Below are positions 33,422 through 43,068 of a DNA stretch of 64,000 nucleotides, one piece after another. The position numbers and the translations under genes were made by a program. Within the stretch, counting starts at the first letter, position 1, and each line of letters opens with the position of its first letter. This DNA comes from Dyadobacter psychrotolerans. GTDB lineage: Bacteria > Bacteroidota > Bacteroidia > Cytophagales > Spirosomataceae. The notes beneath the pieces were generated by a model that did not search any database, was not told the origin of the DNA, and saw nothing but the letters and a program-made list of their open reading frames with translations. Location of the stretch: NCBI RefSeq assembly GCF_004349265.1, contig NZ_SMFL01000008.1:186001-250000 (forward strand), written 5' to 3'.

Positions 33422-36412
33422 ATGAATCGTATATCGCTATTTCAATTTAATACACTTCGTTCGCAATTTGAAGGAGAACTGTATTTTGACGACTCCACTT
33501 TACATGCAGCACAAAGAGCCATTTATGCAACAGATGCATCGGTGTATCAGGAAATGCCTCTTGCCGTTGCACTGCCAAGAACGGTAGAAGCAATTCGCCT
33601 TTTGATCAAATTTGCAAATGAACAAAAGCTGACTTTGATTCCGAGAGCAGCAGGCACATCACTGGCAGGACAAGTAGTTGGTAATGGAATTGTGGTGGAC
33701 ATTTCCAAGCATTTTGGAGCAATTCTGGAAGTGAATGAGCAGGAAAAATGGGTTCGTGTACAGCCGGGAGTAATCCGCGATGATTTGAACAAACATCTTG
33801 CGAAATACGGATTGCTTTTCGGTCCGGAAACTTCCACTGCCAGCCGTGCGATGATTGGGGGGATGATCGGAAACAATTCCTGCGGTTTGCATTCGATAAC
33901 CTGGGGAAGCACACGTGATCATTTATTGGAGGTAAAAGCTTTACTGTCTGATGGCTCAGAGGCGGTTTTTAATAACCAGAGCAGTGGTGAGTATATAAAA
34001 AAGGTTTCAGAAAAAAACATTAAAAGTAAACGTCAGCAGGCAATTCTGGCAGGAATGTGGGGGATGCTGTCAAACCCGGTTGATCAGAAATTAATTAAAA
34101 AACAGTTTGCGAAACCTACCGTAACACGTCGGAATTCAGGTTATGCGCTGGATGCGCTGGTTGATAATTTTGCCAAAGATCAAATCAATCTCTGCAATCT
34201 AATTGCCGGTTCGGAAGGTACGCTCTGTTTTGTTACAGAAGCAAAAATCGCATTGGTTGATGCCATGCCGGCTGCCGTTGGTGTAGTATGTGTTCACGCA
34301 GCCTCACTTGCAGAGTCACTGCATGCAAACCGGGTTGCTATGAAGTATGGTCCGAAAGCTTCGGAGCTGGTTGACAGATACATCATGGATTTTACCAAAA
34401 ATCATACAGTGTATTCCCAGAACCGTTTTTTTATTGAAGGCGATCCGGCTGCCTTATTAATGGTTGAATTTTGGGGTAATACCGAAGAAGAAGTGCTTAC
34501 ACAGCTCAATCCGCTTATTGCTGAACTTAAAATGGCTGGACTTGGATATGCTTATCCGGTTCTGTTTGGTGACGAGGCAAACAAAGCCTGGGAAATCCGC
34601 AAGGCTGGTTTGGGTTTGATTCGTAATCTGCCCGGAGATACGCAACCCGTTAACCTGATCGAAGATTGTGCTGTGGCCGTTGAGGATTTACCGGAATACA
34701 TCGGCGAACTCGAAGTTCTCCTAAAAGGGCATGGATTACATGCTTCCTATTATGCACATGCAGGAGCAGGTGAATTACATGTGGAACCAATGATTAACCT
34801 GAAAACCAGTGAAGGAAAACAGAAATTCAGGGATGTGCTGGCCGATACGGCAAAACTTGTAAAAAAATATAACGGAGCACTTTCGGGAGAACATGGTGAT
34901 GGTCGTCTGCGCGGCGAATTTATTCCCTTTATGATGGGCGAAGAAGTGTATGAAATGTTCCGCCAGGTGAAAAGAATCTGGGATCCGAACGGAATTTTTA
35001 ATGCCAATAAAATCGTCGATACGCCGCCGATGAATGAATTTCTGAGGTATGGGCAGGATCAGCCCGCTCCGGAAATTAAAACTGTTTTTGACTTTTCAAG
35101 CCAGGAAGGAATGCTTCGCATGGCTGAAAAATGCAGTGGATCGGGTGATTGCAGGAAAACGGAGCTAACAGGCGGGACAATGTGCCCAAGTTACATGGCA
35201 ACCCGGAGCGAACGCGATACCACACGGGCGAGAGCCAATATTTTAAGAAGATATCTTACACCGGAAACAAAAACGTCTGAGAACCCGACTTCTCAGGAAA
35301 TGGTAAAAGAGGTGCTGGATCTTTGTTTGTCCTGCAAAGGCTGTAAGTCAGAATGCCCGTCGAGTGTTGACGTTGGGAAAATGAAAGCAGAATTTACCCA
35401 GCAGTATTACGAAACATATGGAGTTCCGATGAGAAGCAAACTGATTGCCAATTTTTCTAAACAAATGAAAATGGCATCTATTGCTCCCTGGGCATTTAAT
35501 GGTGTTTTCGGTACAACGGCTCTTCGTAAAGTGGCCAACCGCATCGTAGGTTTTCACCCGGACAGGTCCATGCCCGAACTTGCCGGAACTACTTTATTAA
35601 ATTGGTATAAAAGAAGGAAGAAGGAAGAAAGGAGGAAGGAGCAAAGGACGACCAATGTCCAAAACCCCGAGCCCTCCGCACGTTTAGTCTACCTTTTTTG
35701 TGATGAATTTACCAATTATAACGATGTTGAAATTGGTAAAAAAGCAGTTGAATTGCTGGAAAGGCTCGGTTATGAAGTTATCATTCCGGAACATACAGAA
35801 TCGGGGAGATCATACTTATCAAAAGGTTTTGTTAAAGAAGCGCAGAAACTGGCGATTGAAAATGTAGGTTTTTTAAAAGATAAGGTTACCTATGACACAC
35901 CTTTGATTGGAATTGAACCTTCTGCTATTCTGTCGTTTCGTGATGAATATATTGACCTGGTGCCAAAAGAATCCAGAGAAGATGCTGTCCGTATTTCGAA
36001 AAATGCACTTTTGTTTGAAGAATTTATAGCCAGAGAAATTGACGCAAAGAGGATTAGTAAAGTTGCTTTTAGTGCCGAAAAACGACTGATCAAACTTCAC
36101 GGGCATTGCTATCAAAAGGCGTTGTCAACAATGACCGCTTCTAAAAAGGCGCTTTCAATTCCGGAAAATTATCATGTTCAGCTTATCCCATCCGGTTGCT
36201 GCGGAATGGCAGGATCATTTGGGTATGAAGAAGAACATTATGAAGTATCAATGAAGATTGGTGAACTGGTGCTTTTTCCAACGGTACGTCAGCAGCCTGA
36301 GGAAGTTATCATTGCAGCTCCGGGAACAAGCTGCAGGCACCAGATTAAGGATGGAACAGGACGTAAGGCTAAACATCCTGTTGAAATTTTATGGGAGGCA
36401 CTGGCTAAATAA
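33422..36412 (+). CDS. FAD-linked oxidase fused to Fe-S and CCG domains (D-lactate/2-hydroxyacid dehydrogenase type)
   Basis: The 996-residue protein contains an FAD-binding domain (about 40-290, with PRAAGTSLAGQVVGNG and GGMIGNNSCGLHS), a FAD oxidase C-terminal domain (300-545, ending FDPNGIF-like RIWDPNGIFNANKIVD), two Fe-S cysteine clusters (CSGSGDC...MCP near 570 and CLSCKGCKSECP near 635-646) and a CCG domain (740-990, SGCCGMAGSFGYE). The layout equals YdiJ-type GlcD-GlpC fusions, which oxidise D-2-hydroxy acids and pass electrons to the quinone pool. A Lys/Arg/Glu-rich linker of about 25 residues (735 region) from purine-rich DNA joins the Fe-S and CCG parts. The substrate is not certain. 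Confidence 0.93.
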   Translation: MNRISLFQFNTLRSQFEGELYFDDSTLHAAQRAIYATDASVYQEMPLAVALPRTVEAIRLLIKFANEQKLTLIPRAAGTSLAGQVVGNGIVVDISKHFGAILEVNEQEKWVRVQPGVIRDDLNKHLAKYGLLFGPETSTASRAMIGGMIGNNSCGLHSITWGSTRDHLLEVKALLSDGSEAVFNNQSSGEYIKKVSEKNIKSKRQQAILAGMWGMLSNPVDQKLIKKQFAKPTVTRRNSGYALDALVDNFAKDQINLCNLIAGSEGTLCFVTEAKIALVDAMPAAVGVVCVHAASLAESLHANRVAMKYGPKASELVDRYIMDFTKNHTVYSQNRFFIEGDPAALLMVEFWGNTEEEVLTQLNPLIAELKMAGLGYAYPVLFGDEANKAWEIRKAGLGLIRNLPGDTQPVNLIEDCAVAVEDLPEYIGELEVLLKGHGLHASYYAHAGAGELHVEPMINLKTSEGKQKFRDVLADTAKLVKKYNGALSGEHGDGRLRGEFIPFMMGEEVYEMFRQVKRIWDPNGIFNANKIVDTPPMNEFLRYGQDQPAPEIKTVFDFSSQEGMLRMAEKCSGSGDCRKTELTGGTMCPSYMATRSERDTTRARANILRRYLTPETKTSENPTSQEMVKEVLDLCLSCKGCKSECPSSVDVGKMKAEFTQQYYETYGVPMRSKLIANFSKQMKMASIAPWAFNGVFGTTALRKVANRIVGFHPDRSMPELAGTTLLNWYKRRKKEERRKEQRTTNVQNPEPSARLVYLFCDEFTNYNDVEIGKKAVELLERLGYEVIIPEHTESGRSYLSKGFVKEAQKLAIENVGFLKDKVTYDTPLIGIEPSAILSFRDEYIDLVPKESREDAVRISKNALLFEEFIAREIDAKRISKVAFSAEKRLIKLHGHCYQKALSTMTASKKALSIPENYHVQLIPSGCCGMAGSFGYEEEHYEVSMKIGELVLFPTVRQQPEEVIIAAPGTSCRHQIKDGTGRKAKHPVEILWEALAK

Positions 36413-36423
36413 GCCAGTGCAAT

Positions 36424-36678
36424 TTATTTGGTACCCCGCACACTTTTCATGATCGTATCAGCATCCACATTGCCGATTGTATCGGAAGCAATGCTGTCGG
36501 CTGCTGGCTGCGTGGTTTCAGATGGTGTTTCTGATTGTTCGAAACTTTCGTTGTGATTAAAAAAGCCGCCCCAAAAAGCGATAGCCATCAGTACAATACC
36601 AACGCCTAAAATCCATTTCCAAACATTTTTCGTGTTTTTGGTAGCTCTGGTTTCTTTATCTGTTTCTTGCCTGTTCAT
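36424..36678 (-). CDS. Small single-pass membrane protein, unknown function
   Basis: The 84-residue protein has a polar, charged N-terminus (about 20 residues), one transmembrane helix (WILGVGIVLMAIAFWGGFF, about 22-40) and an acidic, Thr/Ser-rich tail. I do not recognise a family. It converges with the FAD/Fe-S gene, ending only 11 nt from it. The clean membrane-protein composition and a free intergenic start favour a real gene. Confidence 0.6.
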   Translation of the reverse strand: MNRQETDKETRATKNTKNVWKWILGVGIVLMAIAFWGGFFNHNESFEQSETPSETTQPAADSIASDTIGNVDADTIMKSVRGTK

Positions 36679-36902
36679 GACGTTTCTGATTTAGTTTACC
36701 AAAGCATACTACCATTTTTATACCAAGCCTGAATTTTATACTGCGGGAGCAATATTTATAAGATTGTGTTGATAAAATTTCCCTAAACGAAGTATTTAAG
36801 CATACTGTATAATAAAACGGTTTGGATTGAAGTTAGCTTAGTTAAATTTGCCAGCTTTAAAAATTACCACGTTTCACAAACTAGATTGAATACTCATCAT
36901 CC

Positions 36903-37655
36903 ATGAAAATCCATCGTTATCTTATATTTCTGTTTGCATTTGTTGTCACAGAAAGTTTTGCCCAAAATAATAACCGCAATTTCTTTTCTGTGACTGCGGG
37001 TTACAGCCTGCCGGTTGGCGAACTGGCGAGAGAAAAACTAAATGACCCATTTGCTGGTTTAACCGGCTCTGGATATTACGGACAAATCAATTATGATTTC
37101 AGGATTGCACGCTGGGTTGGTTTGAAAGTTTCCGGGAGCATGAACCTGAATAAAACCAAGCCGCAGCCAATTATTGACCGTGCAAATCAGAGTGTGAATG
37201 ATATAAAACCATTAATAAATGAAACAACCAATCATAGCTGGCAGTCCGACGTCTCCCGGTGGAAATTTAACGCAATTATGTTCGGGCCCGCATTGTATCT
37301 CAATATCAACAAAGTTCAGCTTGAAGCTCATGCCCAGGGCGGATACGTGCAGGTAACATCTCCGTCGGTAAATATGGTTGGTACTTTTGAGTCTGGCGAA
37401 AATACAATCAATGTTCAATTGTCACCCGCGTCGACCAAAGATTTTGGCGTAGGTGCAGGAGCAAGTCTTCGTATCCCACTTGGAAACACACTTTACTTTC
37501 ACTTATCCGGGGATTTTCTTGCCACAGAAGCTGAGCTAAAAAATGTCGCAATTAATGTCAAGGTAGGTAATTATCCTGAGCTGAAGATGCCGGTTAATGA
37601 AAAGCGATTTGTCGGTGTCGCAAATGTGGGTGCCGGGTTCGGGATTATGTTCTGA
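36903..37655 (+). CDS. Outer-membrane beta-barrel protein
   Basis: The 250-residue protein has a signal peptide ending near SFAQ (residue 21). The first mature strand begins FFSVTAGYSLPVGELA, and glycine- and aromatic-rich alternating strands continue to VANVGAGFGIMF, with a terminal Phe suited to outer-membrane insertion. It resembles the small OmpW/PorT-like barrels of Bacteroidota, but I cannot place it in a named family. It has its own terminator and precedes the threonine genes by 292 nt. Confidence 0.75.
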   Translation: MKIHRYLIFLFAFVVTESFAQNNNRNFFSVTAGYSLPVGELAREKLNDPFAGLTGSGYYGQINYDFRIARWVGLKVSGSMNLNKTKPQPIIDRANQSVNDIKPLINETTNHSWQSDVSRWKFNAIMFGPALYLNINKVQLEAHAQGGYVQVTSPSVNMVGTFESGENTINVQLSPASTKDFGVGAGASLRIPLGNTLYFHLSGDFLATEAELKNVAINVKVGNYPELKMPVNEKRFVGVANVGAGFGIMF

Positions 37656-37675
37656 ACAGTGAATAATAAAATTAG

Positions 37676-37714
37676 AAGCGGAAAGCGACAAATGGTCCTT
37701 TCCGCTTTGTTGTT
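37676..37714 (+). terminator. Intrinsic terminator of the beta-barrel gene
   Basis: AAGCGGAAAG (37676-37685) and CTTTCCGCTT (37698-37707) form a 10-bp stem, followed by TTTGTTGTTTT. Confidence 0.85.
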
Positions 37715-37871
37715 TTGAAGCATTTCGAATCAATTCTCGATTGTAACAAAATTCATGACTCTTTGCGAAATTGGCGATAATTTAGGTGATTTCATGCAAA
37801 TTTTTATAACTAAAATGATAGCTAAACCTGCGTTTTCCTGTCTGACATGAAGCTCGCCGCGTTTGAATTGT

Positions 37872-37879
37872 TATATTTG
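37872..37879 (+). promoter_or_regulatory. Possible -7 element of thrAB
   Basis: TATATTTG matches the Bacteroidota consensus TAnnTTTG, 69 nt before the thrA start. A small hairpin (TGGC-TTTAA-GCCA) lies between it and the start codon. No clear -33 box. Confidence 0.35.
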
Positions 37880-37947
37880 CACCAAAATTAAAAGAGGTGG
37901 CTTTAAGCCATTTATTTCTCAATCTGCAGTAATTCGAATTAGCTTAA

Positions 37948-40404
37948 ATGAAGGTTCTCAAATTTGGCGGCACATCTGTCGGTTCGGTCGATAGTATCAA
38001 AACGGTAATAGAAATTCTTGAAAACAACCTCGCTAACGGTGAGCAGGTTGCAGTGGTTTTTTCAGCCATGGGAGGTGTCACGAATCGTTTAATAGAGATC
38101 GGAAAAATGGCTGCTGCCGGCAACGCAGAGTATATCGAATTCCTGAAGGTCGTGGAAGAACGTCATTTTGCCGTTGTCAGAGGAATGATCAACGTCAAAA
38201 ATCAAAGCGGTACGTTTGCTGCGGTACGTGGACTTTTTAATGAATTAGGCGACATTTTGAGAGGTGTTTCCTGGATCAAAGAACTTTCCGAACGAACACT
38301 GGATCTGATCATGAGTTTTGGAGAAAGGCTTTCTACACTGGTTATAACCGAAATACTTAAAAGCAAAGGAATATCTGCTGAGTTCTGCGACGCCCGTAAC
38401 ATCATTCACACCAATGCGACTTATGGAATGGGCGATGTGGATTTTGAAGTAACGAATAAGCAAATTCTTGAATATTTTGCGAAAACAAATGCGTTACAAT
38501 GTGTTACAGGTTTTATCGCATCCACTGCTGATGGCGTTACGACGACGCTTGGCCGCGGAGGTTCCGATTACACTGCATCCATTATTGCCGCTGCGGTTGA
38601 CGCCAGTGTTATTGAAATCTGGACCGACGTGGATGGTATGATGACCGCTGATCCTAGGAAGGTAGCTAATGCTTTTACTATTCCTTCCATTTCTTATGCC
38701 GAAGCCATGGAGCTTTCGCATTTTGGAGCAAAGGTGATTTATCCCCCTAGTCTGCAACCCGCGTTTGCTAAAAATATCACGCTGAAAGTTCTCAACACAT
38801 TTAATACGGATTTCATTGGCACGTTTGTTCAAAAAACGGCCAATAAAAAAGATTACGCTATTACCGGTATTTCATCGATTGATGAAATTGCACTAGTAAA
38901 TATACAGGGAAGCGGGATGATCGGTGTGGCGGGGATTTCAGGAAGATTGTTTACGGCTTTGTCACTCAACGACATCAGTGTAATCCTGATTTCACAGGCG
39001 TCTTCAGAACATTCCATTTGTTTCTCCATTGATCCCAAAAATGCTCAAAAGGCAAGGGAAGTATTGGAAAAGGAATTTTCTCATGAAATAACATTGGGTT
39101 ATATCGATGGTATTTCAATTGAAAAAAGTCTTTCCATCATTGCTATCGTTGGAGAAGGGATGAAAAAGAGCACCGGCGTTTCAGGTAAGCTTTTTTCTGT
39201 TTTAGGTAAAAACGGTATCAATGTTGTAGCAACTGCTCAGGGTTCTTCCGAGCTGAATATCTCCGTTGTGATTTCAAAAAGCGATTTGTCCAAAGCGCTC
39301 AATTCGATACATGGCGTTTTCTTCCAATCTGAAACACGTTCGCTGAACCTGTTTATTGTGGGGGTTGGATTAATCGGCGGAACGCTGCTGGAACAGGTAA
39401 AAAATCAGACAACTTACCTTCGGGAGGAAAAGCTTTTGAATCTTAACATTGCCGGACTTTCCAATACGAAAAAAATGCTTCTGGATCCTGACGGAATCGG
39501 ATCGGAACAATGGCGGGAAAGAGTTAATGAAGAAGGAGTTAAAACGAGTTTGCCTGCTTTTGTACAGCGCATGATTGAGTTGAATCTTCCCAATAGTGTT
39601 TTTGTGGATTGCACTTCGGACAAAGATATTGTGCAGTACTACAACATGTTGCTCGATGCCAGCATTTCGGTTGTAACGCCTAATAAAGTAGCCAATTCCG
39701 GATCTTATGCCGAGTATATTTCACTTCAGCGCACGGCATTAAAACGCGGCGTGAAATTTTTATACGAAACCAATGTTGGAGCTGGTTTGCCTATCATTAA
39801 TACCATCCAGGGTTTGATGGCCAGTGGTGATAAATTTCTGAAAATTGAGGCCATTCTTTCCGGTACGCTTTCCTTTATTTTCAATTCATTCGGGCCGGGA
39901 GTACGGTTTGTTGATGTGGTGAAAGAAGCAAAAGCAAAAGGGTTTACCGAGCCGGATCCAAGAGACGATTTGAGCGGAGCGGATGTTGCCAGGAAAATCC
40001 TGATCCTCGCCAGAGAAGTGGGTGTGCCTTTGGAATCCAGTGATGTGCGGGTTGCTCAGCTGCTACCTGAAAACTGTCTGGCCGCTGCAACTGTTGAGGA
40101 CTTCTTTCAGGAGCTGATAATTTCGGATGATTATTTTGCCAAACTGCAATCCGATGCAGAAGCGAACGGTGAAAAACTTCGTTACATCGCTACATTAGAA
40201 AACGGAAAAGCGTTTGTTGAGTTGAGAACAGTCGATGCCCAACATCCTTTTTATACCCTGTCGGGAAGCGATAACATCATTTCATTTACTACTGAACGAT
40301 ATAAAGACCGCCCCTTGGTAATAAAAGGTCCGGGAGCAGGAGCAGAAGTTACCGCTTCGGGAGTATTTGCAGATATCATGAGCATCAGTAGCTATTTGGG
40401 ATAG
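37948..40404 (+). CDS. thrA: Bifunctional aspartate kinase / homoserine dehydrogenase
   Basis: The 818-residue protein is the ThrA fusion. The aspartate kinase domain (1-295) opens with KVLKFGGTSVG and includes LGRGGSDYTASIIAA. Two ACT regulatory domains follow (about 310-460), then homoserine dehydrogenase (465-815) with VGLIGGTLLEQV, TPNKVANSGSYAEY and the ETNVGAGLPIINT active-site stretch and GFTEPDPRDDLSG. It catalyses the first and third steps of threonine and methionine synthesis from aspartate, and is probably feedback-inhibited through the ACT domains. thrB follows after 67 nt. Confidence 0.97.
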   Translation: MKVLKFGGTSVGSVDSIKTVIEILENNLANGEQVAVVFSAMGGVTNRLIEIGKMAAAGNAEYIEFLKVVEERHFAVVRGMINVKNQSGTFAAVRGLFNELGDILRGVSWIKELSERTLDLIMSFGERLSTLVITEILKSKGISAEFCDARNIIHTNATYGMGDVDFEVTNKQILEYFAKTNALQCVTGFIASTADGVTTTLGRGGSDYTASIIAAAVDASVIEIWTDVDGMMTADPRKVANAFTIPSISYAEAMELSHFGAKVIYPPSLQPAFAKNITLKVLNTFNTDFIGTFVQKTANKKDYAITGISSIDEIALVNIQGSGMIGVAGISGRLFTALSLNDISVILISQASSEHSICFSIDPKNAQKAREVLEKEFSHEITLGYIDGISIEKSLSIIAIVGEGMKKSTGVSGKLFSVLGKNGINVVATAQGSSELNISVVISKSDLSKALNSIHGVFFQSETRSLNLFIVGVGLIGGTLLEQVKNQTTYLREEKLLNLNIAGLSNTKKMLLDPDGIGSEQWRERVNEEGVKTSLPAFVQRMIELNLPNSVFVDCTSDKDIVQYYNMLLDASISVVTPNKVANSGSYAEYISLQRTALKRGVKFLYETNVGAGLPIINTIQGLMASGDKFLKIEAILSGTLSFIFNSFGPGVRFVDVVKEAKAKGFTEPDPRDDLSGADVARKILILAREVGVPLESSDVRVAQLLPENCLAAATVEDFFQELIISDDYFAKLQSDAEANGEKLRYIATLENGKAFVELRTVDAQHPFYTLSGSDNIISFTTERYKDRPLVIKGPGAGAEVTASGVFADIMSISSYLG

Positions 40405-40471
40405 AAGGTTTTAAATTGTTGAATATTTTTCCGAATACCATTCTCTATTTAAAGGAAAATTAATTTTTACA

Positions 40472-41410
40472 GTGAATTATATAAAAGCTTTTGCCCCTGC
40501 TACAGTTGCCAATGTGGCTTGCGGTTTTGATATTTTCGGTTTTGCTATTCAGGAACCGGGTGATGTGGTGGAAGTGCGGCGAATCGATAAACCGGGAATT
40601 GTAATTAAAGAAATTACGGGTGACGATGGTAGATTGCCCCGTGCAGCCGAGAAGAATGCCGTAACGGTCGTCATGCTGCATTTGCTGAAACATCTGGGTA
40701 TTACAGACCTGGGTTGCGAAGTTACTTTGCACAAAAATATGCCTCTGGGCAGCGGAATGGGTTCCAGCGCTGCCAGCGCGGTAGCAGGTGTTGTAGCAAT
40801 AAATGAATTGCTCGGGAATCCGCTCACGCGAGGAGAACTGCTCCGTTTTGCGATGGAGGGCGAACGTATCGCATCCGGTTCTGCTCATGCGGATAATGTG
40901 GGGCCTTCGTTGTTGGGAGGCTTTGTCGTGATTAGAAGTTATACGCCTCTTGACATTTTTTCTATTCCCGTACCAGACGATCTGTACTGTACACTTGTAC
41001 ATCCTGATATTGAAATTAATACCAAAGATGCAAGATACATTTTACGGAACGAGGTGTCGCTGAAAAATACAATTGCACAAATGGGCAATGTGGCTGGTTT
41101 GGTTGCAGGGCTCATGAAGGCAGATTATGATCTGATCAGCCGGTCAATGGTGGATGTGATTATTGAGCCGGTACGCTCTATCCTCATCCCTGAATTCAAC
41201 GAAGTGAAGAAGGCGGCGATTAACAATGGGGCATTAGGATGTAGTATTTCAGGATCTGGTCCTTCTATTTTTGCGTTAAGCAGAGGAATGGAAAATGCCA
41301 GAAAAGCAGGTGAAGCCATGAAGCAGACTTTTGCAGATGCAGGAATTGATTCAACATTACATTTATCCGGAATTAATCAGGGAGGTGCCACCGTTCTGGA
41401 AAGAGAATAA
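40472..41410 (+). CDS. thrB: Homoserine kinase
   Basis: The 312-residue GHMP-family kinase starts at GTG 40472; the conserved N-terminus FAPATVANVACGFD fits this start. The ATP-binding motif is PLGSGMGSSAASAVAGV near residue 90 and the C-terminal GHMP motif is ALGCSISGSGPSIFAL. It phosphorylates homoserine for threonine synthesis. It follows thrA on the same strand. Threonine synthase, usually third in this operon, is not here: the next gene is an IscA-like protein. Confidence 0.96.
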   Translation: MNYIKAFAPATVANVACGFDIFGFAIQEPGDVVEVRRIDKPGIVIKEITGDDGRLPRAAEKNAVTVVMLHLLKHLGITDLGCEVTLHKNMPLGSGMGSSAASAVAGVVAINELLGNPLTRGELLRFAMEGERIASGSAHADNVGPSLLGGFVVIRSYTPLDIFSIPVPDDLYCTLVHPDIEINTKDARYILRNEVSLKNTIAQMGNVAGLVAGLMKADYDLISRSMVDVIIEPVRSILIPEFNEVKKAAINNGALGCSISGSGPSIFALSRGMENARKAGEAMKQTFADAGIDSTLHLSGINQGGATVLERE

Positions 41411-41517
41411 GCCAGGGAACGGTACTTCAAAGTTCATTGTCCTTTTTTGAATTTTGGTGAACTTTCTTAAATGATCCCGACGTTTACTGGAAGCAAGCAT
41501 TAAATAATAGATTGACT

Positions 41518-41841
41518 ATGGTAACTGTAAGCGAAACAGCCAAAAACAAAATTGTAGAATTACGTCAGGCGGAAGGCCAGGATGATTATCAGATCCGGGT
41601 TGGTGTATTAGGAGGCGGATGTTCAGGTCTTACTTATAATCTTGAGTTTAATTCTGATAGTAAGCCAACTGACATGATCTTTGAAGATAAAGGTGTAAAA
41701 ATTGTAGTTGATAAAAAGAGCATCTTATATCTGGCCGGAACTGTCCTGGATTTTTCAGATGGTTTGAACGGTAAAGGGTTTCAGTTTGTAAATCCCAATG
41801 CAACAAGGACTTGTGGTTGCGGAGAAAGTTTTGCAGTCTAA
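41518..41841 (+). CDS. HesB/IscA-family iron-sulfur carrier
   Basis: An ATG at 41518 is used; a TTG six bases upstream is less likely. The 107-residue product has the A-type carrier pattern: VLGGGCSGLTYNLEF (first Cys) and the C-terminal TCGCGESF (two Cys). It receives and passes on Fe-S clusters to target enzymes in the cytoplasm. Which of IscA, ErpA or SufA it equates to cannot be decided. It stands alone between thrB and a nucleotidyltransferase, and ends with a good terminator. Confidence 0.95.
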   Translation: MVTVSETAKNKIVELRQAEGQDDYQIRVGVLGGGCSGLTYNLEFNSDSKPTDMIFEDKGVKIVVDKKSILYLAGTVLDFSDGLNGKGFQFVNPNATRTCGCGESFAV

Positions 41842-41863
41842 AAATATATAAAGTTAAGATCAG

Positions 41864-41892
41864 GCGTGGTGAAATTTCATCACGCTTTTTTT
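41864..41892 (+). terminator. Intrinsic terminator of the IscA-like gene
   Basis: The inverted repeat GCGTG(G)TGAAA / TTTCA(T)CACGC at 41864-41885 is followed by TTTTTTT. Confidence 0.88.
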
Positions 41893-42128
41893 ATGCCTTT
41901 ATTTACAAAAATGATGTTTTCAATTTATAAAATCAGGTTTGGCGTGTACGAAAACGCAAATTAGGTAATTATTGACTCACTAATTCATGCGTCCTGTATG
42001 GTATAGTTTCGGTAATTTATTGTTTTTTTTGTGTTCTGAATCGCCGGAAACCACGGAAGTTCGTTTGACCGGAAACTTGCTTTTAACTTATTTATTCACA
42101 CTTTCAGTTATTATTTATACCATTTTTA

Positions 42129-43028
42129 ATGAAACCAACACTTTTGATTTTGGCTGCGGGAATCGGCAGTCGTTACGGAGGCATCAAACAACTTGATCAG
42201 TTTGGCCCAAATGGAGAGACAATTATTGAATATTCTTTATATGATGCCATTCGCAGCGGTTTCGGTAAGGTAGTTTTTATTGTTAGGGAAGAAATAAAAG
42301 ATAGTGCGGAAGCTTTGTTTGCACCTAAACTAAAAGGAAAAATAGACTACGATTTTGCCATTCAGGGCGTTCAGTCTTATGTTCCTGAAGATCTTGGTAA
42401 GGTTGATCGTGTGAAACCCTGGGGAACAGGGCATGCTACTTTGTGTGCATGGAAGCAAACCGATACGCCTTTCGCTGTTATCAATGCAGACGATTTTTAT
42501 GGTCGTGAAGCATTTGCAACCATGGCTGAATTCCTTCAGAATGATTCAGATGATACCCAGCATGCAATGATCAGTTATGAACTGAAAAGAACCTTGTCAG
42601 AAAATGGAACTGTATCCAGAGGTATCTGCGTGGAACGCGAAGATCACAACCTTGAGTCTGTTGTGGAACGTACTAAAATTTTTGAAAAGGAAGGTGCCAT
42701 TTATTTCGAAGAAAATGAGGAGCTGACAGAACTGGCACCTGAAACTCCGGTATCGATGAACTTCTGGGGCTTCAAACCTTCCATGTTTGCCATCACAAAA
42801 GATTTGTTTGAGACTTACGCAAGAGAAAATCTGCATTCCCCAAAAGCAGAATTTTATATTCCAACTGTCATGAGCCACATCATCAAAAATGATCTGGGGA
42901 ATTGCCGTGTTTTCAAAAGTGCTTCTGATTGGTTCGGTGTTACTTACCCCGAAGATAAACCGAAAGTTCAGGCCTCACTCTCGCCTCTTCATGAGTCAGG
43001 GGAATATCCTGATAAGCTTTGGGAGTAG
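42129..43028 (+). CDS. Sugar nucleotidyltransferase family protein
   Basis: The 299-residue cytoplasmic protein is a Rossmann-type nucleotidyltransferase. The N-terminus LILAAGIGSRYGGIKQLDQFGPNGE is the nucleotide-binding signature, and NADDFYG near residue 120 is the metal-binding Asp site. It likely forms an NDP-sugar from a sugar phosphate and an NTP, but it lacks enough family-specific features to name the sugar. The stop codon lies in a 20-bp perfect palindrome shared with the convergent SGNH gene. Confidence 0.88.
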   Translation: MKPTLLILAAGIGSRYGGIKQLDQFGPNGETIIEYSLYDAIRSGFGKVVFIVREEIKDSAEALFAPKLKGKIDYDFAIQGVQSYVPEDLGKVDRVKPWGTGHATLCAWKQTDTPFAVINADDFYGREAFATMAEFLQNDSDDTQHAMISYELKRTLSENGTVSRGICVEREDHNLESVVERTKIFEKEGAIYFEENEELTELAPETPVSMNFWGFKPSMFAITKDLFETYARENLHSPKAEFYIPTVMSHIIKNDLGNCRVFKSASDWFGVTYPEDKPKVQASLSPLHESGEYPDKLWE

Positions 43029-43068
43029 CAAACAGGCTGCACGGTAATACCGTGCAGCCTGTTTGCTA
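43026..43068. terminator. 20-bp perfect palindrome, shared bidirectional terminator
   Basis: Arms of 20 bp (ending GCAAACAGGCTGCACGGT on the left) with a 3-base loop AAT. The outermost base triplets are the stop codons of both convergent genes (TAG at 43026-43028 and its mirror at 43066-43068). Plus-strand continuation is TTTGTTTT. Confidence 0.85.

Noticed and set aside
41987-42196. Open frame of 69 residues overlapping the start of the nucleotidyltransferase
   Set aside because: It runs 68 bases into a well-supported gene in another frame, and its hydrophobic stretches come from an AT-rich promoter region.
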